DNA from: Trachelipus rathkii
Taxonomy: Eukaryota > Arthropoda > Malacostraca > Isopoda > Trachelipodidae
Direction: 5' to 3'
NCBI GenBank assembly: GCA_015478945.1
Contig: JABUQX010042226.1
Location: 22,501-34,908, forward strand
Length of the DNA stretch: 12,408 bases
The translations under genes were made by a program, and so were the position numbers. The notes under the pieces are model-generated. The model searched no databases. It had not been told where the DNA came from and worked only from the letters and a program-made list of their open reading frames with translations. Every line of letters begins with the position of its first letter. Position 1 is the first letter of the stretch. Shown here piece by piece: positions 1 through 9,560 of this stretch.

Positions 1-682
1 TAAACTTTTTAAAAACCTCTAAAGCTTTTGAACATCTAAAAACTTTTTAAATTTTTCAAAACTCTTTAAATATCTCTAAACTTTTTAAACATTCCTAAAG
101 TTTTTAAACATCTCTAAACTTTTTAAACGTCCAAAAACTATTTACACATCTCTAAACATTTTAAACGCCACAAAGGTTTTTAAACATATATAAACTTTTT
201 AAACAACTCATAACTTTTTAAACAACTCTAAACTTTTTAAACATCTATAAACTTTTTAAACACCTCTAAAACTTTTAAACGTCTCTAAACATTTTAAACA
301 TTTCTTAACTTTTTAAACATCTCCAAACTTTTTAAAAATCTCTAAACCTTTTTAAACACCTATAAACTTGTTAAACACCTTTAAACTTTTTAAACGCCTC
401 TAAAGTTTTAAAACATCTCTAAACTTTTTAAACATCTCTAAACTTTTTAAAATTTCTAAATTTTTAAACATCTATTAACTTTTTAAACACCTCTAAATCT
501 TTTAAACGTTTCTAAACTTCTCTAAACTTTTTGAACATTTCTATTTTTTTTAAACATCTCTAAACTTTTTAAATGGCTCTAAACTATTTATCCATCTCTA
601 AACATTTTAAACATCTCAAAAGTTTTTAAACATCATTAAACTACAAGAACTTCATAGAAAATTTTTAAACACTTCTAAACTT
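1..682 (+). repeat. 19-bp tandem array (satellite 1)
   Basis: Head-to-tail array with consensus AAACATCTCTAAACTTTTT, about 36 unit lengths, all in one orientation. Units differ by scattered substitutions (ACATCTC, ACACCTC, ACGTCTC, ACAACTC) and occasional 1-bp length changes in the T run. Each unit contains AAAC twice, roughly 10 and 9 bases apart, so the 19-mer itself looks like a diverged dimer of a shorter motif. The array is cut by the left edge of the window. Its last units (about 600-682) are more diverged, and it passes into the 189-bp family without a unique spacer. There is no coding potential. Confidence 0.95.
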
Positions 683-871
683 ACAAGTTGAATTAAAAAT
701 TTAAAGCTAGCGATCGATTTTTTATGTTATATACACAGATACAAAGATGCCAGTAACTTTTAAACTTGAGCTCATGCCAACAGAAATAGATTTAGTAAAA
801 AGTTCCTTAATGTCTAGTGAATAAAATGGTGTTATCCATATATCTGTGTCATAAATGAAATTGTAGTATTT
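683..871 (+). repeat. 189-bp satellite, copy 1
   Basis: Complete 189-bp unit. It has the longer TTTTTTATGTTATATACACAG form and the CCATATATCTG variant near its end, both shared with copy 4. The core TAACTTTTAAAC lies at 754-765. Confidence 0.9.
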
Positions 872-1058
872 ACATGTTGAATTAAAAATGTAAAGCTAGC
901 GATCGATTTTTTGTTATATTCACAGATACAAAGATGCCAGTAACTTTTAAACTTGAGCTCATGCCAACAGAAAAAAATTTAGGGAAAAATTCCTTAATGT
1001 CTAGTGAATAAAATGGTGCTATCTATAAATCTGTATCATAACTGAAATTGTAGTATTT
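872..1058 (+). repeat. 189-bp satellite, copy 2
   Basis: Complete 187-bp unit. It begins ACATGTTGAA rather than ACAAGTTGAA and lacks two bases after the T run (TTTTTTGTTATATTCACAG), a deletion shared with copy 5. The core TAACTTTTAAAC lies at 941-952. Confidence 0.9.
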
Positions 1059-1248
1059 ACAAGTTGAATTAAAAATTTAAAGCTAGCGATCGATTTTTTA
1101 TGTTATATACACAGATACAAAGATGCCAGTAACTTTTAAACTTTAGCTTATGCCATCAGAAAAATAATTTACGGAAAAATTCCCTAATGTCTAGTGAATA
1201 AAATGGTGCTATTTATAAATCTGTATCATAAATGAAATTGTAGTATTT
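1059..1248 (+). repeat. 189-bp satellite, copy 3
   Basis: Complete 190-bp unit. It is the most diverged in its middle: CTTTAGCTTATGCCATCAG replaces CTTGAGCTCATGCCAACAG, so the GAGCTC palindrome is lost. The core TAACTTTTAAAC lies at 1130-1141. Confidence 0.9.
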
Positions 1249-1436
1249 CAAGTTGAATTAAAAATTTAAAGCTAGCGATCGATTTTTTATGTTATATACA
1301 CAGATACAAAGATGCCATTAACTTTTAAACTTGAGCTCATGCCAACAGAAAAAGATTTAGTGAAAAGTTCCTTAATGTCTATTGAATAAAATGGTGCTAT
1401 CCATATATCTGTATCATAAGTGAAATTGTAGTATTT
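1249..1436 (+). repeat. 189-bp satellite, copy 4
   Basis: Complete 188-bp unit, missing one A at its left junction (TTTCAAGTTG). It resembles copy 1 in its T-run form and the CCATATATCTG variant. The core TAACTTTTAAAC lies at 1319-1330. Confidence 0.9.
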
Positions 1437-1622
1437 ACAAGTTGAATTAAAAATTTAAAGCTAGCGATCGATTTTTTGTTATATACACAGATACAAAGAT
1501 GCCAGTAACTTTTAAACTTGAGCTCATGCCAACAGAAAAAGATTTAGTAAAAATTATTTAACGCCTAGTGAAGAAAATGGTGCTATTTAAATATCTGTAT
1601 CACAATTGAAGTTGTAGTATTT
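1437..1622 (+). repeat. 189-bp satellite, copy 5
   Basis: Complete 186-bp unit with the two-base T-run deletion shared with copy 2. It differs from the others in its second half (AAAATTATTTAACGCCTAGTG). The core TAACTTTTAAAC lies at 1506-1517. Confidence 0.9.
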
Positions 1623-1697
1623 ACAAGTTGAACTAAAAATTTAAAGTATTAGCAAGTTGAATAAAAAATTTACCAACGCATCGATCGATTTTTTTGT
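1623..1697 (+). repeat. Truncated, internally duplicated sixth copy of the 189-bp satellite
   Basis: Starts as a normal unit (ACAAGTTGAACTAAAAATTT). After TTAAAGTATT the start motif appears again in altered form (GCAAGTTGAATAAAAAATTT, 1652-1671). The expected AAGCTAGC is replaced by CCAACGCA, and GATCGATTTTTTTG at about 1683-1696 still matches the family. After that all similarity stops. This is the decayed right edge of the array. Confidence 0.8.
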
Positions 1698-1946
1698 TTT
1701 TTCCTTCTAAAATCATTACGTCATGAGATATGGAGGTGAAGTTGGAGAATTGGGGAAGTTAGGGGGTAATAGATATTGCTTTCACATAAAATCCACCTTA
1801 GCTGCACTGTGGGCTCAGTGGGGGGAAGTTTGTGGTAGAATTTACCAACGTCTACCGTTTATATTTTTTTTCTGTGGTATATTTTTCGACCAGATCACCC
1901 TTCTGTATGCGTTGTGGTGTTTAGTGTAGTGATATTAGAGTGTTTG

Positions 1947-2014
1947 GGCACCCGACGCACGGCGTGCGGTGCGGTGCGTGGTGCGCTTATTTTGATGCGG
2001 TACGCTGTGCGGTA
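1947..2014. other. GC-rich tract with GTGCG reiterations and a 13-bp palindrome
   Basis: A local GC-rich island of roughly 65 bases in a window otherwise rich in A and T. It contains repeated GTGCG and GCGGT motifs and many CpG dinucleotides. CGCACGGCGTGCG at 1956-1968 is an inverted repeat with 6-base arms and one central base. The tract directly abuts the first unit of the long 19-bp array at 2016. Possible readings are a transposable-element end or a short unmethylated CpG remnant. Neither is proven. Confidence 0.65.
1956..1968. repeat. Perfect 6-bp inverted repeat, 1-base centre
   Basis: CGCACG, then G, then CGTGCG: the right arm is the exact reverse complement of the left. It is short enough to be chance within a CG-rich, low-complexity tract. 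Confidence 0.6.
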
Positions 2015-2350
2015 TGGAGACTTTTCATATCTTTTTAAAGACTTCATAACTTTTTAGAGACTTCATATATTTTTGGAGACTTCAAATCTTTTTGGATACT
2101 TCATAACTTTTTAGAGACTTCATATCTTTTTGGAGACTTCATAACTTTTTGGAGACTTCATAACTTTTTATAGACTTCATATCTTTTTGGAGAACTTCAT
2201 ATCTTTTTTGAGATTTCCTAACTTTTTAGAGACTTCATATCTTTTTGGAGACTTCATATCTTTTTAGAGTTTTCATATCTTTTTGGAGACTTCATAACTT
2301 TTTAGAGACTTCATATCTTTTTTGGGACTTCATATCTTTTTGGAGACTTC

Positions 2351-3130
2351 ATAACTTTTTAGAGACCATATCTTTTTGGAGACTTCATATCTTTTGGGAG
2401 ACTTCATAACTTTTTAGAGACATATCTTTTTGGAGACTTCATATCTTTTTGGAGACCATATCTTTTTGGAGACTTCATAACTTTTTAGACTTCATATCTT
2501 TTTGAAGACTTCATATCTTTTTGGAGACTTCATAACTTTTTAGAGACTTCATATCTTTTTGGAGACTTCATATCTTTTTATAGACTTCATATCTTTTTGG
2601 AGACTTCATAACTTTTTGGAGACTTCATATCTTTTTGGAGACTTCATATCTTTTTGGAGACTTCATAACTTTTTAGAGACTTCATATCTTTTTGGAGACA
2701 TTTATATCTCTTTGGAGACTTTATATCTTTTTGGAGACTTCATATCTTTTTTGAGACTTCATATCTTTTAGGAGACTTCATAACTTTTTAGAGACTTCAT
2801 ATCTTTTTAGAGACTTCATATCTTTTTGGAGACTTCATATCTTTTTGGAGACTTCATATCTTTTTTTAGACTTCATAGCTTTTTAGAGACTTCATATCTT
2901 TTTGGAGACTTCATATCTTTTTTGAGACTTCATATCTTTTTGGAGACTTCATAACTTTTAGAGACTTCATATCTTTTTGAAGACATCATATCTTTTTGGA
3001 GACTTCATATCTTTTTGGAGCCCTCATATCTTTTTGGAGACTTTATAATTTTTTAGAGACTTCATAACTTTTTAGAGACTTCAAATCTTTTTGGAGACTT
3101 CATATCTTTTTGGAGACTTCATAACTTTTG
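2351..3130 (+). repeat. Long-range duplicated block, copy a
   Basis: Part of the 19-bp array identified by an ordered set of rare variants: AGAGACCATATC at 2361, GGAGACCATATC at 2451, TTTTAGACTTC near 2483, TATAGACTTC near 2579, CTTTTAGGAGAC near 2766, GAAGACATCATATC near 2979, CTTTATAATTTTTTAG at 3041 and CTTCAAATC near 3080. The same series recurs 1400-1404 bp downstream, dropping to 1328 bp after about 2860. The 76-bp change equals four units present here and absent from copy b. Confidence 0.8.
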
Positions 3131-3750
3131 AGAGACTTCCTATCTTTTTGGAGACTTCCTATCTTTTTGGAGACTTCATATCTTTTTGGAGACTTCATAT
3201 ATTTTTGGAGACTTCATAACTTTTTAGAGACTTCTATCCTTTTTTGGAGACTTCAAATATCTTTTTGGAGACCTTCATATCCTTTTTAAGAGACTTTCCC
3301 TATCTTTTTGGAGACTTCATAGCTTTTTCAGGAACCATCATCTTTTTTGGAGACTTCATATCTTTTTGGTGACTTCATATCTTTTTGGAAGATTTCATAA
3401 CTTTTTTAGAGACTTCATATCTTTTTTTGAGACTTCATATCTTTTTGGCGACTTCAAAACTTTTTAGAGACTTCATATCTTTTTGGAGACTTTATATCTT
3501 TTTAGAGACTTTCATATCTTTTTGGAGACTTCATAACTTTTTAGAGACTTCATATCTTTTTAGAGACTTCATATCTTTTTGGAGACTTCATAACTTTTTA
3601 GAGACTTCATATCTTTTTGGAGACTTCATATCTTTTTGGAGACTTCATAACTTTTTAAAGTTGAGATTTCATTCTTTTTAGAGACCTTCATACTCTTTTT
3701 GGGAGAACTTCATAATCTTTTTGGAGACCTTCATATCTTTTGGAGACTTC

Positions 3751-4458
3751 ATAACTTTTTAGAGACCATATCTTTTTGGAGACTTCATATCTTTTTGGAG
3801 ACTTCATAACTTTTTAGAGACTTATATCTTTTTGGAGACTTCATATCTTTTTGGAGACCATATCTTTTTGGAGACTTCATAACTTTTTAGACTTCATATC
3901 TTTTTGAAGACTTCATATCTTTTTGGAGACTTCATAACTTTTAAGAGACTTCATATCTTTTTGGAGACTTCATATCTTTTATAGACTTCATATTTTTTTT
4001 GGAGACTTCATATTCTTTTTGGAGACTTTCATATCTTTCTTGGAGACTTCATATCTTTTTGAGACTTCATAACTTTTTAGAGACTTCCTATCTTTTTGGA
4101 AGACTTCATATCTTTTGGGAGACTTTATATCTTTTTGGAGACTTCATATCTTTTTTGAGACTTCATATCTTTTAGGAGACTTTATAACTTTTTAGAGACT
4201 TCATATCTTTTTAGAGACTTCATATCTTTTTGAAGACTTCATATCTTTTTTGAGACTTCATATCTTTTTGGAGACTTCATAACTTTTAGAGACTTCATAT
4301 CTTTTTGAAGACATCATATCTTTTTGGAGACTTCATATCTTTTTGGAGCCTTCATATCTTTTTGGAGACTTTATAATTTTTTAGAGACTTCATAACTTTT
4401 TAAAGACTTCAAATCTTTTTGGAGACTTCATATCTTTTTGGAGACTTCATAACTTTTT
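3751..4458 (+). repeat. Long-range duplicated block, copy b
   Basis: Matches copy a variant by variant: AGAGACCATATC at 3761, GGAGACCATATC at 3853, ATAGACTTC at 3981, CTTTTAGGAGAC near 4170, GAAGACATCATATC near 4307, CTTTATAATTTTTTAG at 4369 and CTTCAAATC near 4408. It is four 19-bp units shorter than copy a. It is noisier between about 3985 and 4120, with added bases in T runs. Confidence 0.8.
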
Positions 4459-4954
4459 GAGACTTCATATCTTTTTTGGAGACTTCATATCTTTTTGGAG
4501 ACTTCATATCTTTTTGGAGACTTCATATCTTTTTGGAGACTTCATATCTTTTTGGAGACTTCATATCTTTTTAGAGACTTTATATCTTTTTGGAGACTTC
4601 ATAGCTTTTTAGAGACCATATCTTTTTCGAGACTTCATATCTTTTTGGAGACTTCATATCTTTTTGGAGACTATAACTTTTTAGAGACTTCATATCTTTT
4701 TGGAGACTTCATATCTTTTTGGAGACTTCATATCTTTTTGGAGACCATAACTTTTTAGAAACTTCATATCTTTTTGGAGACTTCATAATTTTTAGAGACT
4801 TCATATCTTTTTGGAGACTTCATAACTTTTTGAAGACTTCATAACTTTTTAGAGACTTCATATCTTTTTGGAGACTTCATATCTTTTCGGAGACTTCATA
4901 TCTTTTTGGAGACTTCATATCTTTTTGGAGACTTCATAACTTTTTAGAGACTTC

Positions 4955-5175
4955 ATATCTTTTTTGAGACTTCATATCTTTTTGGAGACTTCATAACTTT
5001 TAGAGACTTCATATCTTTTTGAAGACATCATATCTTTTTGGAGACTTCATATCTTTTTGGAGCCTTCATATCTTTTTGGAGACTTTATAATTTTTTATAG
5101 AGATTTCATAACTTTTTAGAGACTTCAAATCTTTTTGGAGACTTCATATCTTTTTGGAGACTTCATAACTTTTTA
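4955..5175 (+). repeat. Long-range duplicated block, copy c (right part only)
   Basis: Repeats only the right end of blocks a and b: TTTTTTGAGACTTC, AACTTTTAGAGAC, GAAGACATCATATC at 5021, GGAGCCTTCATATC, CTTTATAATTTTTT at 5083 and CTTCAAATC near 5124. It lies 714 bp after copy b. It has an extra TA after the T run (TTTTTTATAGAGA) that also appears in copy d. Confidence 0.8.
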
Positions 5176-5435
5176 GAGACTTCATATCTTTTTGGAGACT
5201 TCATATCTTTTTGGAGACTTCATATCTTTTTGGAGACTTCATAACTTTTTGGAGACTTCATATCTTTTTGGAGACTTCATAACTTTTTAGAGACTTCATA
5301 TCTTTTTAGAGACTTTATATCTTTTTGGAGACTTCATATCTTTTTAGAGACTTCATATCTTTTTGGAGACTTCATAACTTTTTAGAGACTTCATATCTTT
5401 TTGGAGACTTCATATCTTTTGGAGACTTCATAACT

Positions 5436-6480
5436 TTTTGGAGACTTCATAACTTTTTTCGGTTTTCACATCTTTTCGAGACTTCTTATCCTTTTTGGAG
5501 ACCTCATATCTTTTTTGGAGACTTTCCATATCTTCTTTGGAGACTTCATATTTTTTTAGAGACTTCATGATCTTTTTAGAGACTTTATATCTTTTTGGAG
5601 AATTCATATCTTTTTAGAGACTTCATATCTTTTTTGGAGACTTCATATCTTTTTTCAGAGACTTCATTTTTTTTTTTTGGAGACTTCATATCTTTTTGGA
5701 GACTTCATATCTTTTTGGAGACTTCATAATCTTTTTTGGAGTACTTTCATAACTTTTTAGAACTTCATATTTTTTGGAGATTCATATCTTTTTTGGAGAC
5801 TTCATATCTTTTTGGAGACTTTCATATCTTTTTGGAGCTTCATAACTTTTTAGAGACTTCATATCTTTTTGGAGACCTTCAATATCTTTTTGGAGACTTC
5901 ATATCTTTTTGGAGACTTCATATCTTTTTAGAGACTTCATATCTTTTTAGAGACTTCATATCTTTTTGGAGACTTCATAACTTTTTAGAGACTTCATATA
6001 TATCTTTTTTGAGACTTCATATCTTTTTGGGAACTTCATATCTTTTTGGAGACTTCAATATCTTTTTGGAACCAGACATCATATCTTTTTTGGAGACTTC
6101 ATTATCTTTTTTTGGGAAGCCTTCATATCTTTTTGGAGACTTTATAATTTTTTATAGAGACTTCATAACTTTTTAGAGACTTCAAATCTTTTTGGAGACT
6201 TCATATCTTTTTGGAGACTTCATATCTTTAGAGACTTCATAACTTTTTGAGACTTCATATCTTTCTTTTTGGAGACTTCATCTCTTTTTTGGAGACTTTC
6301 ATATCTTTTTGGAGACCTTATAATAACTTTTTGAGACTTCATATCTTTTTTGGAGACTTTCATGATTTTTTGGAAGGACTCATAACTTTTTTCTAGAGAC
6401 TTCATATCTTTTTTGGAGAACTTCATATTTTTTGGAGACTTTCATATCTTTTTGGAGAGCTTCAATATCTTTTTTGGAGA
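5436..6480 (+). repeat. Indel-rich part of the 19-bp array
   Basis: Satellite 2 continues, but many units gain or lose one to three bases, mostly in T runs and at GGAGAC (CTTTCATATC, CTTCAATATC, GGAGACCTTC, GGGAAGCC). A ten-base T run lies near 5669-5678. No other sequence type is present. Confidence 0.7.
6065..6225 (+). repeat. Long-range duplicated block, copy d (degraded)
   Basis: Recognised by AGACATCATATC at 6074, AGCCTTCATATC near 6118, CTTTATAATTTTTTATAGAGA at 6140 and CTTCAAATC near 6181, 1057 bp after copy c. It shares the extra TA of copy c, so c and d are closer to each other than to a and b. Several inserted bases lie in its left half. Confidence 0.7.
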
Positions 6481-7629
6481 CTTCATAACTTTTTGAGACT
6501 TCATATCTTTTTGGAGACTTCATATCTTTTTGGAGACTTCATATCTTTTTGGAAACTTCTTATCTTTTTGGAGACTTCATAACTTTTTTTGGAGACTTCA
6601 TAACTTTTTAGAGACTTCATATCTTTTTGGAGACTTCATAACTTTTTAGAGACTTCATATCTTTTTGGAGACTTCATATCTTTTTGGAGACTTCATAACT
6701 TTTTGAGAAAGACTTCATATCTTTTTGGAGACTTCATATCTTTTTGGAGACTTCATATCTTTTTGGAGACTTTATCTTTTTGGAGACATCATAACTTTTT
6801 AGAGACTTCATATTTTTCTGGAGACTTTATATCTTTTTGGAGACCATATCTTTTTGGAGACTTCATATCTTTTTGGAGACCTCATAACTTTTCAGACTTC
6901 ATATCTTTTTGGAGACTTTATATCTTTTTGGAGACTTCATATCTTTTTGGAGACTTCATAACTTTTTAGAGACTTCATATCTTTTTGGAGACTTCATATC
7001 TTTTTGGAGACCATAACTTTTTGGAGACTTCATACCTTTTTAGAGACTTCATATCTTTTTGGAGACTTCATATCTTTTTGGAGACTTCATATCTTTTTAG
7101 AGACCATATCTTTTTGGAGACTTCATAGCTTATAGAGACAATATCTTTTTGGAGACTTCATATCTTTTTGGAGACTTCATATCTTTTTGGAGACTTCATA
7201 ATTTTTTAGGGACTTCATATCTTTTTGGAGACTTCATATCTTTTTGGAGACTTCGTATCTTTTTGGAGACTTCATAACTTTTTGGAGACTTCATATCTTT
7301 TTGGAGACTTCATATCTTTTTGGAGACTTCATAACTTTTTAGAGACTTCATATCTTTTTGGAGACTTCATATCTTTTTGGAGACTTCATATCTTTTGGAG
7401 ACTTCATATCTTTTTTAGAGACTTCATATCTTTTTGTGAGACTTCATATCTTTTTGGGAGACTTCATATCTTTTTTAGAGACTTATATCTTTTTGAAGAC
7501 TTTCATATCTTTTGGTAGACTTCATATCTTTTTGAAGACTTCATATCTTTTTGGAGACTTCATATCTTTTTGGAGACTTTATATCTTTTTGGAGACTTCA
7601 TATCTTTTTGGAGATTTCATATCTTTTTA

Positions 7630-8814
7630 GAGACTTCATATCTTTTTTGGAGACTTCGATATCTTTTTGGAGACTTCATAATCTTTTTGAAGACTTCATA
7701 CTTTTTAGAGACTTCATATCTTTTGGAGACTTTCATATCTTTTTTGGAGACTTCATATCTTTTTGGAACTTCATATCTTTTGGGAGACTTCATAACTTTT
7801 TTGAGACTTCGTAACTTTTAGAGACTTCATATCTTTTTTGAAACTTCATATCTTTTGGAGACTTCATATCTTTTTGGAGACCTTCATATCTTTTTGGAGA
7901 CTTCATCAACTTTTTAGAGACTCAATATCTTTTTTGGAGCTTCAATATTCTTTTTCTAGACTTCAATATGCTTTTTGGGACTTCATAACGTTTTATAGAT
8001 TTCATAACTTTTTTAGAGACTTCATATCTTTTTGGAGCCTTCATATCTTTTTGGAGACTTTATCTTTTTGGAGACTAAATATCTTTTTGGAGACTTCAAT
8101 ATTTTTGGGAGACTTCCTTTTCTTTTTTGGAGACTTTTTCATATCTTTTGGATACTTCAATAACTTTTTAGAGACTTTATAACTTTTTGGAGACTTCATA
8201 ACTTTTTAGAGATTTCATATCTTTTTAGAGACTTCAGTATTTTTTGGAGACTTCATTAGCTTTTTAGAGACCATATTCTTTTTGAAGACTTCATATCTTT
8301 TTGGAAGACTTCATATCTTTTTGAGACTTCATAACTTTTTTTAGAGACTTTCAATCTTTTAAAGACTTTCATGATCTTTTTGGAGACTTCATATCTTTTT
8401 AGAGACTTCATAACTTTTTAGAGACTTCATATCTTTTTTGGAGACTTCATATCTTTTTGGAGACTTCATAACTTTTTAGAGCCTTCATATTTTTTTGGAG
8501 ACTTCATATTTAGACTTCATATCTTTTTGGAGACTTTATAACTTTTTAAAGACTTCATATATTTTTGGAGACTTTATATTTTTTTGGAGACTTCATAACT
8601 TTTTAGAGACTTCATATTTTTTTGGAGACTTTATATCTTTTTGGAGCTTCATAAATTTTTTAGAAGACTTTTATATCTTTTTGGAGCTCTCATATCTTTT
8701 TTGGAGAACTTCAAAACTTTTTAAAGATTCTACCTTTTTGAGACTTCATAATCTTTTTGTAGACTTCATAATTTCAGAAGACTTCAATCTTTTTGAAAGG
8801 ACTTCATATGCTTT
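7630..8814 (+). repeat. Second indel-rich part of the 19-bp array
   Basis: Same satellite with frequent one- or two-base insertions, lost unit parts (for example CATATTTAGACTTC near 8506) and substitutions. The A-A-B order is hard to follow here. The sequence returns abruptly to near-consensus units at about 8815. Confidence 0.65.
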
Positions 8815-9560
8815 TTGGAGATTCATAACTTTTTAGAGACTTCATATCTTTTTGGAGACTTCATATCTTTTTGGAGACTTCATAACTTTTTAGAGACTTC
8901 ATATCTTTTTGGAGACTTCATATCTTTTTGGAGACTTCATAACGTTTTTGAGACTTCAAATCTTTTTGGAGACTTCATATCTTTTTTGAGACTTCATATT
9001 TTTTGGAGACTTCATATCTTTTTGGAGACTTCATAACTTTTTGGAGACTTCATAACTTTTTAGAGACTTCATATCTTTTTGGAGACTTCATATCTTTTTA
9101 AACTTCATATCTTTTTGGAGACTTCATAACTTTTTAGAGACTTTATATCTTTTTGGAGACTTCATATCTTTTTGGAGACTTCATAACTTTTTAGAGACTT
9201 CATATCTTTTTAGAGACTTCATATCTTTTTTGGAGACTTCATAACTTTTTAGAGACTTCATATCTTTTTGGAGACTTCATATCTTTTTGGAGACTTCATA
9301 TCTTTTTGAAGACTTCATATCTTTTTGGAGACTTCATAACTTTTTGGAGACTTCAAATCTTTTTGGAGACTTCATAACTTTTTAGAGACCATATCTTTTT
9401 GGAGACTTCATATATTTTTGGAGACTTCATAACTTTTTAGAGACTTCATATCTTTTTGGAGACTTCATATCTTTTTGGAGACTTCATAACTTTTTAGAGA
9501 CTTCATATCTTTTTGGAGACTTCATAACTTTTTAGAGACTTCATATCTTTTGGAGACTTC
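8815..9560 (+). repeat. Homogeneous part of the 19-bp array with clear A-A-B order
   Basis: Near-consensus units with the 57-bp A-A-B order clear in several places, for example 8823-8945 and 9425-9500. Few length changes occur. An unusual unit, CATAACGTTTTTGAGAC, followed by CTTCAAATC, starts at about 8938. Confidence 0.8.

Larger units (their letters stand above)
683..1697 (+). repeat. ~189-bp satellite array, five full copies plus a partial sixth
   Basis: Direct tandem array with unit starts, taken at ACAAGTTGAA or its variants, at 683, 872, 1059, 1249, 1437 and 1623, giving spacings of 189, 187, 190, 188 and 186 bp. Each full copy carries the same landmarks in order: TTAAAGCTAGCGATCGAT, GTTATAT(A/T)CACAGATACAAAG, GATGCCA(G/T)TAACTTTTAAAC, AGCTCATGCCAACAGAAA (altered in copy 3), and a T-rich end leading to GAAATTGTAGTATTT. 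GCTAGC, CGATCG and GAGCTC are short palindromes inside the unit. Unit length is near a typical nucleosome repeat length, which is common for satellites but proves no function. No long reading frame, Pol III box pair or CENP-B box was seen. Confidence 0.93.
1698..2015. other. Non-repetitive spacer between the satellite arrays
   Basis: The only stretch in the window not explained by tandem repetition. Composition changes sharply: 1720-1860 is G-rich on the plus strand with runs such as GGGGG, then comes a pyrimidine-rich patch near 1857-1883, and the end is GC-rich. A 68-codon frame runs from an ATG at 1723 to a stop at 1929. Its product has no recognisable domain, and I see no splice or promoter evidence, so I do not call it a gene. 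The spacer could be the remnant of an older insertion, a transposon fragment, or original flanking sequence kept between two arrays. I do not recognise the family. Confidence 0.7.

Noticed and set aside
1..682. Telomeric repeat
   Set aside because: The unit is 19 bp with TAAAC and CTTTTT motifs, without the G-rich strand typical of telomeres.
683..1697. Centromere function for the ~189-bp satellite
   Set aside because: Length alone is not evidence. No CENP-B box was seen and only five copies are present.
1716..1723. TTACGTCA as a CREB/bZIP binding site
   Set aside because: It is a single 8-base match with no gene next to it and is compatible with chance.
1723..1929. 68-codon frame in the unique spacer as a gene
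   Set aside because: It is short, has no recognisable domain, promoter or splice signals, and is compatible with chance in 300 bases. It is mentioned only within the spacer entry.
5736..6176. The longest open frame (146 codons) and similar frames in 2559-11562 as protein genes
   Set aside because: Their products only repeat the translated 19-bp satellite. The frames start and stop where indels change phase, and there is no domain or gene structure.
6220..6426. Minus-strand lysine-rich frames here and at 10046-10243
   Set aside because: They are the reverse complement of the same satellite, read as repeated K, S, Y, E and V residues.
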